DNA from: Brevundimonas sp. UBA7534
GTDB lineage: Bacteria; Pseudomonadota; Alphaproteobacteria; Caulobacterales; Caulobacteraceae
Length of the DNA stretch: 18,883 bases
NCBI RefSeq assembly: GCF_002479325.1
Contig: NZ_DLMO01000133.1
Span: 1 to 18,883 of the forward strand
Direction of reading: 5' to 3'
Below the pieces are notes generated by a model. That model was not told the origin of the DNA. It searched no databases and worked only from the letters and a program-made list of their open reading frames with translations. How positions within the stretch are numbered: the first letter of the stretch is position 1; each line of letters begins with the position of its first letter. Made by a program: the position numbers and the translations under genes. Positions 9,632 to 16,698 of the stretch are shown here, piece by piece.

Positions 9632-9640
9632 GGCGCCAGT

Positions 9641-10033
9641 CTAGCGCATCGGCGGCGGCTGCGGAGGCCCCTGCATGAAGCCGGGGCAATAGCGCGCGCG
9701 CATCTCGGCGAACTCCTTGGGCAGGGGGTCGTCGCTGAACAGGATGCGGTTCGGGGTCGAGACGAAGCTGACCGCCGGGCCGCCGCGCGCCCGTCCGATA
9801 TAGCCGCAGACCGCCCGGCGCTGGCCCGTCTCCGCATAGCGAAGCTCGGCGCCGGATCCCGCCTGTTCGCGCACCTGGCGCGCGGTGCGCGCCTGGGCCG
9901 GCTCGGCCTGGGGCGGGGCGGGGCGTCGCGACCAGGTCCAACCCGCGAAGGCGGTCAGCCCGATCAGGACCGCGAGCAGCGCCAGCGTCGGCGGGCGGGG
10001 CCGGAAGACCAGGCGGGACGGCGGCGTCTCCAT
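9641..10033 (-). CDS. Hypothetical single-pass membrane protein
   Basis: The family is not recognised. The 130-residue product has a basic N-terminus, one membrane helix (about 17-34), a proline/alanine/glutamine-rich linker (about 38-58) and a small domain. That domain contains VCGYIGRARGGPAVSFV (75-91) and a second cysteine (C116) in ARYCPGF, so the two may form a disulfide if the domain is periplasmic. The C-terminus is proline-rich. The ATG at 10033 has no good Shine-Dalgarno sequence; it lies 36 bases after ruvB and 9 bases before ybgC, so it belongs to the same transcript. A coding role is supported by the tight spacing, the third-position GC and a sensible domain layout. Confidence 0.75.
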   Translation of the reverse strand: METPPSRLVFRPRPPTLALLAVLIGLTAFAGWTWSRRPAPPQAEPAQARTARQVREQAGSGAELRYAETGQRRAVCGYIGRARGGPAVSFVSTPNRILFSDDPLPKEFAEMRARYCPGFMQGPPQPPPMR

Positions 10034-10069
10034 GGAGGCGATGATGCACCGATCGCCGCACGGCGCAAC

Positions 10070-11110
10070 TCAGCGCTCGTCGAACAGGTCCGCAGAGGCG
10101 GCGTTCGGCGGTTGCGGCGGCGGCGCCAGGCCCAGGTGGGCATAGGCGCGCGCGCAGGCCATCCGTCCGCGCGGGGTGCGCATGATGAAGCCCTGCTGCA
10201 GCAGATAGGGCTCGATCACGTCCTCGACCGCGTCGCGCGCCTCGGCGATCGCCGCCGCCAAGGTGTCCATGCCGACCGGCCCGCCGCCATAGTTTTCGAT
10301 CAGCGCCTTCAGGAAGCGCCGGTCCAGGCTGTCCAGGCCGGCCTCGTCCACCTCCAGCCGCGATAGAGCGCGCGCCGCCACGGCCTGGGTGATGGTGACG
10401 CTGCCGTCCGCGTCGGCGAAGTCGCGCACCCGGCGCAGCAGTCGCCCGGCGATCCGGGGGGTGCCGCGCGCCCGCGTCGCGATCTCGCGCGCGCCGCCTT
10501 CGTCGATGCCCGCCCCCATCTTGCGCGCCGCGCCGCGCACCACGGCCGACAGCTCTTCCGGCGTATAGAACTCCAGTCGCAGCGGAATGCCGAATCGGTC
10601 GCGCAGCGGCGTGGCCAGCAGGCCCGCCCGCGTCGTCGCCCCCACCAGGGTGAAGGGCGCCAGGTCGATCCGCACCGAGCGCGCCGACGGCCCCTCGCCG
10701 ATGATCAGGTCCAGCACATGGTCTTCCATCGCCGGATAGAGGATTTCCTCCACCTGCGGGCTCAGTCGGTGAATCTCGTCGATGAACAGGACGTCGCGCG
10801 GCTCCAGATTGGTCAGGATCGCCGCCAGATCCCCGGCCTTGGCCAGGATCGGCCCGGACGTGGCCCGAAAGCCGACGCCCAGCTCGCGCGACACGATCTG
10901 CGCCAGCGTCGTCTTGCCCAGCCCCGGCGGGCCGAACAGCAGCACATGGTCCAGCGCCTCGGCCCGCCCGCGCGCGGCGTCGATGAACACCTTCAGATTG
11001 CCCTTGGCCTGCGACTGGCCGACGAATTCGGCCAGGGTCTGGGGTCGCAGGGCGCGGTCATAGGCTTCACCCGGCGCGGCGTCGGCCGAAATGATGCGAT
11101 CGTCGCTCAC
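10070..11110 (-). CDS. ruvB: Holliday junction branch migration helicase RuvB
   Basis: RuvB is the hexameric AAA+ motor that drives branch migration with RuvA. The start is GTG at 11110, giving 346 residues beginning VSDDRIISAD (initiator read as Met); AGGAG lies eight bases upstream. The frame stays open for about 530 bases further upstream, but that part overlaps ruvA and is not coding. Motifs: Walker A GPPGLGKT (60-67), Walker B LFIDEIH (108-114), sensor 1 GATTRAG (157-163), the PLRDRFG arginine-finger region (168-174), and the C-terminal winged-helix domain with YGGGPVG and TPRGR. The start overlaps the ruvA stop in a GTGA arrangement. Confidence 0.98.
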   Translation of the reverse strand: MSDDRIISADAAPGEAYDRALRPQTLAEFVGQSQAKGNLKVFIDAARGRAEALDHVLLFGPPGLGKTTLAQIVSRELGVGFRATSGPILAKAGDLAAILTNLEPRDVLFIDEIHRLSPQVEEILYPAMEDHVLDLIIGEGPSARSVRIDLAPFTLVGATTRAGLLATPLRDRFGIPLRLEFYTPEELSAVVRGAARKMGAGIDEGGAREIATRARGTPRIAGRLLRRVRDFADADGSVTITQAVAARALSRLEVDEAGLDSLDRRFLKALIENYGGGPVGMDTLAAAIAEARDAVEDVIEPYLLQQGFIMRTPRGRMACARAYAHLGLAPPPQPPNAASADLFDER

Positions 11111-11724
11111 CGCCCCAGCTCCTGCAGGGCCGCGCGGATTACGGTCGACAGCTCCGCGTCCTCGCCCAGGCGGATCAGCGCTTGGTCCACGGCCCGACGC
11201 GCATTGACCTCGACCACGCCCAGGCCCAGCAGGGCCGAGACCGCCTCGCCTGTCATGGACGGCGGCGGGGGCGCCGCCTCGACATGGACGCCCGGCGCGC
11301 TGGGGGCGAAGCCCACGTCGCCCAGCGGCTTGCCCTTCAGCTCGGTGACGATGCGCAGCGCCAGCTTGGGCCCCACGCCGTTGGCGCGCGCCACCGCCGC
11401 CTTGTCCTCGCGCGCGACCGCGCCCGCCAGTTCGCTCGGCGGCAGCACGTCCAGAACCGCCAGCGCCGCCTTGGGCCCCACCCCCTGGATGGCCAGCAGG
11501 GTCGTGAAGGCCCGCCGTTCGTCCCGCGTCAGAAAGCCGTACAGGCGCGGCCCGGCGTCCTCGCTCCATTGCGAATGGATGTGCAGGGTCGCCTCGTCGC
11601 CCGGCGCCGGCAGCCGCCCCAGGGTCCGCGCCCCGCACGCCGCCACATAGCCCACGCCGCCGCAGTCGATCAGGCAGTCCGCCTCTCCGACCTCGGCCAG
11701 CACCCCGCGAAGGCGCCCGATCAC
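11107..11724 (-). CDS. ruvA: Holliday junction DNA-binding protein RuvA
   Basis: RuvA forms tetramers that hold the four-way junction and load RuvB. The 205-residue product has the N-terminal OB-fold domain beginning MIGRLRGVL, two helix-hairpin-helix motifs (AIQGVGPK at 78-85 and ANGVGPK at 114-120), an alanine/proline linker (about 141-156) and the C-terminal RuvB-binding three-helix domain (about 158-205). The start is GTG at 11724, overlapping the ruvC stop (GTGA), with a G-rich purine run upstream. The gene is complete and of normal length. Its own stop overlaps the ruvB start in the same way, which indicates tight translational coupling of ruvC, ruvA and ruvB. Confidence 0.97.
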   Translation of the reverse strand: MIGRLRGVLAEVGEADCLIDCGGVGYVAACGARTLGRLPAPGDEATLHIHSQWSEDAGPRLYGFLTRDERRAFTTLLAIQGVGPKAALAVLDVLPPSELAGAVAREDKAAVARANGVGPKLALRIVTELKGKPLGDVGFAPSAPGVHVEAAPPPPSMTGEAVSALLGLGVVEVNARRAVDQALIRLGEDAELSTVIRAALQELGR

Positions 11725-12239
11725 GCCGCGCCCCCCGTCAGGGTTTCAAGAAGCGCGCGTTTCCTCAACTGCGCATGGGTGATCGCGACCGCCAGGGCGT
11801 CGGCGGCGTCGGCCTTTACGTCGCCCGCGGTCGGCAGCAGGCGTTTGACCATGAAGGCGATCTGGGTCTTGTCCGCATGACCCGCCCCGACCACGGCCTT
11901 CTTGATCAGGTTGGGGGAATACTCCGCCACCGCCAGGCCCGCCTTGGCCGGCGCCAGCATCACCGCCGCCCGCGCGTGGCCCAGCTTCAGAGTCGAGGAC
12001 GGATTCACATTGACGAACACCTCCTCCACCGCCGCCACCTCGCAGCCGTGATCGGCGCAGATCGCCCCCACGTGATCCAGCAGGTGCACCAGCCGCTCGG
12101 CGAAGGGCGCGGTCTCGGGCGGCGTCACGACGCCGTGGGCGACCCAGCGCAGGCGCGCGCCTTCGGCGACCACGACGCCCCAGCCGGTGCGTCGCAAACC
12201 GGGGTCCAGTCCCAGGATTCGGATGGAGTCGTTCGCCAT
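11721..12239 (-). CDS. ruvC: Crossover junction endodeoxyribonuclease RuvC
   Basis: RuvC is the dimeric RNase H-fold resolvase that nicks Holliday junctions. The start chosen is ATG at 12239 (MANDSIRILGLDPG), which has GAGGA just upstream; an in-frame TTG at 12257 would add six residues and has weaker support. The 172-residue product keeps all four catalytic acidic residues, D12 (in GLDPG), E72 (in VEEVFVN), D144 and D147 (in ADAADALA), matching E. coli D7, E66, D138 and D141. The TLKLGHARAA and YSPNLIKKAVVG segments are also typical. It is the first gene of ruvCAB, 43 bases after the MgtC-family gene. Confidence 0.97.
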   Translation of the reverse strand: MANDSIRILGLDPGLRRTGWGVVVAEGARLRWVAHGVVTPPETAPFAERLVHLLDHVGAICADHGCEVAAVEEVFVNVNPSSTLKLGHARAAVMLAPAKAGLAVAEYSPNLIKKAVVGAGHADKTQIAFMVKRLLPTAGDVKADAADALAVAITHAQLRKRALLETLTGGAA

Positions 12240-12282
12240 CCGTTCCTCATGCCCCAAAGACGGTTAGCGAGCAATGAACCGA

Positions 12283-12981
12283 TCAGTCGTCGCGCGGATC
12301 CAGCCGATAGGCCGCAACGCCGGGCAGGCGGCCAAGCGTGTCGGACAACGTCAAGAGATCGCCGTCCGCCGTCACCTTCAGGCGCCAGGCGCGGCGCTGC
12401 AGCCGGCCCTCGTCGACCAGCTCCAGCCGATCCGAGCGCGGCGTCGGGTCGACGGCCTTCACCGCCGCCAGGACCGATTGTCCGGTCGCCTCGTCCTCGC
12501 GGGCCCAGGCGACCTCCACATCCGCCAGGATGCGGGCCGGAAGCTTGCGACTGATCAGCCTGAGGCCGACCAGGATCAGCGCCGTCACGACGGTTCCCGC
12601 CACGCCCAGGCCGTATAGGCCCGCCCCGAACAGCAGCCCCAGCGCCGAGGTGATCCACAGCGACGCCGCCGTGGTCAGGCCGTGGATGGAGAAGCCGGTG
12701 CGGAAGATCACCCCCGCGCACAGGAAGCCGATCCCGGTCAGAACCCCGTGCGCCATACGGGTGGGATCGGTGACGATGTTCTCGTCCGGCAGGGCGCGGA
12801 AGGCCCAGTCCGCCTGCGACATGGCCGCCAGCATCAGCAGGGCCGAGGCCAGGCTGACCAGGATGTGGGTGCGGAACCCGGCTGCGCGGCCGCGCCATTC
12901 GCGCTCCAGCCCGATCACGCCGCCGGCGACGACCGCGCCCAGGATCGGCAGAAAGGCGTCAGGAAGACCGTCGAGACCCAT
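12283..12981 (-). CDS. MgtC/SapB family membrane protein
   Basis: MgtC-family proteins are inner-membrane proteins; in pathogens they aid survival at low magnesium or in acid and inhibit F-ATPase, but most homologues are uncharacterised. The 232-residue product shows the family core GGVIGLEREWRGRAAGFRTH (20-39), then LVSLASALLM, GIGFLCAGVIF (83-93) and TTAASLWITSALGL (103-116), making four or five helices. A soluble ACT-like C-terminal domain (about 152-230) follows. The start is ATG at 12981, with AAGGG only two bases upstream, so it is less certain than most. It is transcribed with ruvC downstream, which is a neighbour and not a known functional partner. The name mgtC is withheld because orthology is not shown. 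Confidence 0.9.
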   Translation of the reverse strand: MGLDGLPDAFLPILGAVVAGGVIGLEREWRGRAAGFRTHILVSLASALLMLAAMSQADWAFRALPDENIVTDPTRMAHGVLTGIGFLCAGVIFRTGFSIHGLTTAASLWITSALGLLFGAGLYGLGVAGTVVTALILVGLRLISRKLPARILADVEVAWAREDEATGQSVLAAVKAVDPTPRSDRLELVDEGRLQRRAWRLKVTADGDLLTLSDTLGRLPGVAAYRLDPRDD

Positions 12982-13028
12982 CGCCCTTCAACGGCGGCGC
13001 TTGCCGGACGTTCCGGGGACGGATCGTC

Positions 13029-13547
13029 TCAGCCGTGCTTGTCGACGTAGCCCTCCGGGTCCTTGTTCACCGGTTTGACCCCGGTGATGTGTTCGGCCTC
13101 GAAGGCGGCGAACCTGACCGCCAGGTGGTGACGCACGGCGACGTCCGCATTGATGCGGAAATCGGTCAGGCCCTGCCGTTCCTCCTCGCCCATGTGCTTG
13201 GAGTTGACGACATTGGCCTGGCCCACCGCCTCGAACCACGCCTTGGAGCCGACGGCGTGCCCGGCCACGGCCTTGACGGCGTCGCGCAGCTTGTTGTGGT
13301 CCTCGATGGCGTCCTCGGTCTCGCCCTCGACCGTGCCGTCGTCGGCGTCGTTCGCGCCTTCCCCCAGCTTCAGCAGCTCTGGATAGAAGAACCGCTCCTC
13401 GGCCTCGGCGTGAACGTCCAGAAAGGCCGACAGCCGATCCCAAACCTTCGTCAGCGCGTCCGTGTTTTTCGGATCGATCTGTTCGATGATGGCGAACAGC
13501 CGGCGCTGTTCGGCGTGGTCGTCCAGGATCAGCTGGGTGATATCCAT
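13029..13547 (-). CDS. Hemerythrin HHE domain protein
   Basis: This is a cytosolic protein of the hemerythrin cation-binding family, which carries a di-iron site in a four-helix bundle and binds oxygen or NO, or responds to oxidative stress. Candidate iron ligands in the 172-residue product are H11 (DDHAEQRR), H46 and E50 (VHAEAEERFFYPEL), H84 (EDHNKLRDA), and H118 with E122 (KHMGEEE). This matches the H...HxxxE...H...HxxxE layout of HHE proteins. The C-terminus beyond about residue 150 (GVKPVNKDPEGY) lies outside the bundle. The ATG at 13547 has GGAG seven bases upstream. It sits 77 bases after hepT and 47 bases before the MgtC-family gene. The substrate and any regulatory role are unknown. 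Confidence 0.9.
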   Translation of the reverse strand: MDITQLILDDHAEQRRLFAIIEQIDPKNTDALTKVWDRLSAFLDVHAEAEERFFYPELLKLGEGANDADDGTVEGETEDAIEDHNKLRDAVKAVAGHAVGSKAWFEAVGQANVVNSKHMGEEERQGLTDFRINADVAVRHHLAVRFAAFEAEHITGVKPVNKDPEGYVDKHG

Positions 13548-13624
13548 CGGGGCGCTCCGGTCGCAACGGTGAAGCCTCGATACGCCCGGCGCCCGGCCCC
13601 GGTTCCGTGCGAACGACTCGCGGC

Positions 13625-13999
13625 CTACTTGGGGATATGTTGGCGCTGGGCCTCATCCCCCAAGGCCGCGCGCGCCGCCGAGATCAGATCGCTCAGTTCA
13701 CCGTGGACGATCAACCAGACCCGGCTCTCGGCGACGTTCTGATAGACATGGCGAAAGACGTTGCCGGAATCCTCGATCTGTCGCCAACGAATGTTCGGGT
13801 AATCGGCCTGCTGCGGTCCACGCAAGCGTCGCGCCGCTTCCGACACGATCTCCAGGCATCGCGTGACCGCATAGAAGGTCTTGCGATCTGCTGCGAAGGC
13901 TTCGGCTGTCATGCCCTGGCAGAACGCTTGCGCCAGCAGGGCGTTGTCGAAAATCGCCCGCCACGCCAGCCGTTCCTTGCGATCCGCCTCAGAAGGCAA
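13625..13999 (-). CDS. HepT-like (DUF86) toxin-type protein of an MNT/HepT pair
   Basis: HepT-like proteins are HEPN-fold RNases or tRNA-acting toxins controlled by an adjacent MNT-domain nucleotidyltransferase that AMPylates them. The 124-residue all-helical product carries GNVFRHVY (79-86), giving an H-x-Y end with H84 and Y86. The canonical R-x4-H-x-Y arginine position is glycine here, with an arginine directly before the histidine. This pattern occurs in a recognised DUF86 subgroup, but activity cannot be assumed. The TTG start at 13999 is supported by GAGG six bases upstream (14006-14009), inside the mntA-like gene, which it overlaps by 11 bases. The pair has lower GC than its neighbours by hand count. 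Confidence 0.85.
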   Translation of the reverse strand: MPSEADRKERLAWRAIFDNALLAQAFCQGMTAEAFAADRKTFYAVTRCLEIVSEAARRLRGPQQADYPNIRWRQIEDSGNVFRHVYQNVAESRVWLIVHGELSDLISAARAALGDEAQRQHIPK

Positions 14000-14285
14000 A
14001 GATCGCCTCGCGCTCCGCCTCGCGTCGCACCGGCTCGATCAGCATGTCTCGGTCGGATACGTCCGCCCGGCCTGCAAACAGGTCGCCGATGAACTGGGTG
14101 ATGCCGACATAGTCGTAGAAGTTCACGTCAGCTTCGGGCGCGATCTGAACCATGATGTCCAGATCGCTGTCCGGTCCGGCGTCGCCCCGCGCCACCGATC
14201 CGAAAAGGGCGGCGTGCGACACGCCCTGACGACGCAGTTCGTCCTCGTGCTCTCGCAACACAGCGATGACGGCGGCGCTATCCAT
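13989..14285 (-). CDS. MNT-type nucleotidyltransferase (MntA-like antitoxin)
   Basis: This is a minimal nucleotidyltransferase of the type that transfers AMP to a tyrosine of its HepT partner and so neutralises it. The 98-residue product has the G-S-x10-D-x-D active-site motif: G29 and S30 in LFGSVARGDAG, then D41 and D43 in SDLDI. A likely third carboxylate is D75 in the RADV segment, and the family-style C-terminal helix ends EREAIFAF. All catalytic residues are therefore present. The ATG at 14285 has only a G-rich run upstream. It precedes and overlaps the hepT-like gene. It is 56 bases after yebC on the same strand, but probably forms an independent module inserted into the yebC-ruvC interval. 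Confidence 0.88.
   Translation of the reverse strand: MDSAAVIAVLREHEDELRRQGVSHAALFGSVARGDAGPDSDLDIMVQIAPEADVNFYDYVGITQFIGDLFAGRADVSDRDMLIEPVRREAEREAIFAF
14006..14009 (-). promoter_or_regulatory. Ribosome-binding site fixing the TTG start of the HepT-like gene
   Basis: On the minus strand GAGG is followed by a six-base spacer and TTG at 13999-13997. No ATG lies near this point, so this site is the reason for accepting the TTG start. It lies inside the last codons of the MNT gene, so antitoxin translation probably precedes and promotes toxin translation. Confidence 0.55.
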
Positions 14286-14340
14286 GCCCCAAGACTAGCG
14301 TGAATGGCGCGCCGACGCGAGTAGCCCCGAGCGCCGTCCA

Positions 14341-15114
14341 TCAGCCCGCGTACTTGTTCGCGTCCTCGTCCGAGACGTCCTCGTTGGAATAGACGGCCGA
14401 GACGTCGTCCTCGGCGTCCAGCGCGTCCAGCAGCTTGAACAGGGTGCCGACGGCGTCGCCGCTGACCGGGACCTCGGACTGGGGCTTCCAGACGATGGCG
14501 GTGGACTTGGGGTCGCCCAGCACCTTGGACATGGCCTCGGCCACCTCGTTCAGGTCCTCGAAGGCGGTCCAGATGGTGTGGCCCGGCGCGTCCTCGTAGA
14601 TGTCGGGCTTCTCCAGGTCGCTCTCCACGTCCTGGGCGCCGGCCTCGATGGCGGCCTCCATCACGGCGTCCTCGGTGCCGGCCTCGGCCGGATAGACGAT
14701 CTTGCCCACCTTGTCCCACATGAAGGCGACCGAGTTCATCTCGCCCAGCGCCCCGCCGTTCTTGGAGAAGGCGGCGCGGATGTTGGAGCCCGCGCGGTTC
14801 CGGTTGTCGGTCAGGGCCTCGACGATGATCCCGACGCCGCCGGGGCCGCGCCCCTCGTAGCGGATTTCCTCCATCGTGTCGGCGTCGCCCGAGGTCGCCT
14901 TGTTGATGGCGCGCTGGATCACGTCCTTGGGCAGACTTTCGGCCTTGGCGTTGTTGACCGCCAGGCGCAGGCGCGGGTTCATCGCCGGGTCCGGCAGGCC
15001 CGACTTGGCCGCCACGGTGATGTCGCGCGACAGCTTGGAGAACAGTTTGGAACGCGCCGCGTCGGCCCGCCCCTTGCGGTGCATGATGTTCTTGAACTTG
15101 GAATGGCCGGCCAT
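14341..15114 (-). CDS. yebC: YebC/PmpR family protein
   Basis: YebC proteins have been described as DNA-binding regulators and, more recently, as ribosome-associated factors that relieve stalling, including at polyproline tracts. The 257-residue product begins MAGHSKFKNIMHRKGRADAA, the invariant family N-terminus, and continues with FSKLSRDITVAAKSG, the central EGRGPGGVGIIVEALTDNRNR region (of which RYEGRGPGGVG is visible) and the acidic C-terminal domain ending near residue 257. It is full length. The start ATG at 15114 is fixed by the conserved N-terminus, although only GAAG is seen upstream. In many bacteria yebC lies directly before ruvC; here four genes intervene. Confidence 0.97.
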   Translation of the reverse strand: MAGHSKFKNIMHRKGRADAARSKLFSKLSRDITVAAKSGLPDPAMNPRLRLAVNNAKAESLPKDVIQRAINKATSGDADTMEEIRYEGRGPGGVGIIVEALTDNRNRAGSNIRAAFSKNGGALGEMNSVAFMWDKVGKIVYPAEAGTEDAVMEAAIEAGAQDVESDLEKPDIYEDAPGHTIWTAFEDLNEVAEAMSKVLGDPKSTAIVWKPQSEVPVSGDAVGTLFKLLDALDAEDDVSAVYSNEDVSDEDANKYAG

Positions 15115-15247
15115 GGGATCGTCTTCGAAAGTCTGAAACCTGAGCCGCGCCTCCTAGCGGATGGGCGCCTCCGTGTCACGACGGGGGTTGCGCGGGAACC
15201 GTCGCCGTGCGCACGGATTGAACCGACACGGAATACGGAGCACCCCC

Positions 15248-15442
15248 ATGACCGCCCCCGACGTCATCATCGAGGATCACGAGGACGAGGCCTTCGACGA
15301 CGCCGACATCGTCGAATGGTACGAGGCCCGCCCGATCACCCTGTCGACCGCCGCCGTCACCGGCGCGGTGATCAGCGCCTTCGCCCTGGGCGCCCTGACC
15401 GCGGTCGGGGCCCTGTTCCTGATGGGTCGCCTGGACGACTGA
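15248..15442 (+). CDS. Small acidic single-pass membrane protein, unknown
   Basis: No family is recognised. The 64-residue product has a strongly acidic N-terminal half (IIEDHEDEAFDDADIVEWYE, residues 7-26) and one membrane helix (about 31-59) rich in alanine, glycine and valine, ending in GRLDD. The start is ATG at 15248, with GGAG seven bases upstream; the frame is open earlier but without a ribosome-binding site. It is transcribed divergently from yebC, with 133 bases between their starts, and convergently with fliE. Evidence for coding is the good ribosome-binding site, the coherent charge and membrane layout, and GC-rich third positions. A function cannot be given. Confidence 0.7.
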   Translation: MTAPDVIIEDHEDEAFDDADIVEWYEARPITLSTAAVTGAVISAFALGALTAVGALFLMGRLDD

Positions 15443-15451
15443 AGCCGCCGG

Positions 15452-15469
15452 GCCGATCGTCAGATCGGC
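15452..15469. terminator. Possible shared hairpin between the small membrane protein and fliE
   Basis: A 6-bp stem (GCCGAT with ATCGGC) has a 6-base loop between two convergent genes and includes the fliE stop codon. Neither strand shows a T-run after the stem, so it is at best a weak or Rho-assisted stop for both directions. Confidence 0.3.
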
Positions 15470-15762
15470 ATGGCCATGATTTCCTTGTAGGCCGAGATCA
15501 CCTGGTCGCGCACCGAGATGACCGTCTCCAGCGACGCCTCGGCCGAACTGAGCGCCGTGACCACGTCGATCAGATTGCCCTGACCGGCGATGGCCTGGGT
15601 CATCTGGGTCTCGGCCGCGCGCGACTGCTGGCTCATGTCGGTCATCGCGGTCTTCACCAGATCGGCGAAGCCGCCGTCCCCGGCCTGCGGCGCGGGCGTG
15701 GCCGTCGGCATGGCGCCGCCTTGCACGGCGGCGTAGGCGCGGGCGGCCATCATGGGGTTCAT
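15460..15762 (-). CDS. fliE: Flagellar hook-basal body protein FliE
   Basis: FliE joins the MS ring to the proximal rod and is one of the first rod proteins exported. The 100-residue product has a methionine- and alanine-rich N-terminus and the conserved C-terminal half, including SSAEASLETVISVRDQVISA (73-92 from the ATG) and the terminal YKEIMAMPI. The start chosen is ATG at 15762; a GTG immediately upstream (15765) is equally possible. AGGGG lies seven bases before the GTG and ten before the ATG. It is the third gene of flgB-flgC-fliE, 14 bases after flgC. Normal family length. Confidence 0.95.
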   Translation of the reverse strand: MNPMMAARAYAAVQGGAMPTATPAPQAGDGGFADLVKTAMTDMSQQSRAAETQMTQAIAGQGNLIDVVTALSSAEASLETVISVRDQVISAYKEIMAMPI

Positions 15763-15776
15763 CACGGCTCAGCCCC

Positions 15777-16196
15777 TCAGCGCTTGATGATGTCGAGGGT
15801 GCGCATGTCCATCGACCGCGCCGTCTCGATGACGTTCAGATTGGCCTCGTAGGCCCGCTGCGCCTCGCGCATGTCCATCGCCTCCACCAGGGTGTCCACG
15901 TTGGGCCGCATCACATAGCCCTGGGCGTTCGCCGCCGGGTGTGACGGGTCGTATTCCATGCGGAAGTCGCTCTGGTCGGGCCGCACCTCGGCCAGGGCCA
16001 CGCCGGTGGCGCCGGCGACCTCTCGCGGCTGGAAGATCGGCGTCTGGCGGCGATAGGGCTCGCCGCCCGGCGTCCGCGCGGTCGACTGGGCGTTGGCGAT
16101 GTTCTCGGCGATGATCCGCATGCGCGACTGCTGCGCCTTGAGGGCGGAGGCGGCCACCGCCATGGCGGAGTTGGACGGCGGGATCGGATCGGGCAT
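15777..16196 (-). CDS. flgC: Flagellar proximal rod protein FlgC
   Basis: FlgC is an axial protein of the proximal rod of the flagellar basal body, exported by the type III flagellar apparatus. The 139-residue product shows the flagellar rod N-terminal motif IIAENIANAQST (28-39) and the C-terminal YVMRPNVDTLVEAMDMREAQ (93-112), followed by RAYEANLNVIETARSM, which together are diagnostic of FlgC. The ATG at 16196 has AAGGA seven bases upstream, overlapping the end of flgB. It is transcribed between flgB (14 bases upstream) and fliE (14 bases downstream). Complete and of normal length. Confidence 0.96.
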   Translation of the reverse strand: MPDPIPPSNSAMAVAASALKAQQSRMRIIAENIANAQSTARTPGGEPYRRQTPIFQPREVAGATGVALAEVRPDQSDFRMEYDPSHPAANAQGYVMRPNVDTLVEAMDMREAQRAYEANLNVIETARSMDMRTLDIIKR

Positions 16197-16210
16197 CGGT
16201 CAGTCCTTCC

Positions 16211-16615
16211 TCACGCCTGGCCCGGCTTCTTGGCTGCCAGGCGGATCATCTGCATGGACTTCTGGTAGAAGCCGATGGCGGCGTCATAGGCCATGCGGCT
16301 CTCGGCCATCTTCAGCATCTGTTCCTCGACCACCACCGAGTTGCCGTCCAGCGTGGTCTCCGAATCCGGCGCCTTGGTCGAATCGAAACGCACGGGCGAT
16401 CCAGCCGGGGCGATATGGGCGGCGTTGGTGCGCGTCATGGTCAGCCGGCGGTTCTGCATCGCGGCCGCGAAGTCGGTCGGCTGCTTCAGGTCCCGGCCGA
16501 CGTAGCCGGGCGTGTCGGCGTTTGCGACGTTGGAGGCGATGACCCGCTGGCGCTCGTCCAGCCAGCCCAGGCGGCCCTTGATCTGGCCCAGCAGAGGAAT
16601 GTCGGCGACGCCCAT
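16211..16615 (-). CDS. flgB: Flagellar proximal rod protein FlgB
   Basis: FlgB is a proximal rod subunit of the basal body. The 134-residue product contains the flagellar rod motif VIASNVANADTPGYVGRDLK (25-44) and a C-terminal helix (EEQMLKMAESRMAYDAAIGF, 97-116, then YQKSMQMIR), both typical of FlgB. The ATG at 16615 has GGGAG six bases upstream. It leads the flgB-flgC-fliE operon and diverges from fliO across a 150-base intergenic region that holds CtrA-like sites, so it is probably expressed with the early (class II) flagellar genes, as in Caulobacter. The regulation is inferred from the sites. Confidence 0.96.
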   Translation of the reverse strand: MGVADIPLLGQIKGRLGWLDERQRVIASNVANADTPGYVGRDLKQPTDFAAAMQNRRLTMTRTNAAHIAPAGSPVRFDSTKAPDSETTLDGNSVVVEEQMLKMAESRMAYDAAIGFYQKSMQMIRLAAKKPGQA

Positions 16616-16672
16616 GGCGATCTCCCGGTGCGTCCGACGGGACGCGATGGGCAGAAAATGCCGCCCGCATGG

Positions 16673-16688
16673 TTAATAGGGCGTTATC
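16673..16688 (+). promoter_or_regulatory. CtrA-like binding site in the flgB-fliO divergent promoter region
   Basis: TTAA, seven bases, then TTATC matches the Caulobacter CtrA consensus TTAA-N7-TTAAC at all but one position. It lies 58 bases upstream of the flgB start and 78 bases upstream of the fliO start. A second, weaker reverse-strand match (TTAA-N7-TTGAG, 16703 to 16688) adjoins it. CtrA control of early flagellar operons is established in Caulobacter; its use here is inferred. Confidence 0.55.
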
Positions 16689-16698
16689 TCAACCGCTC

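Noticed and set aside
11111..11638. N-terminal extension of the RuvB frame
   Set aside because: The open frame continues inside ruvA, but the conserved RuvB N-terminus begins after the GTG at 11110, which has its own ribosome-binding site.
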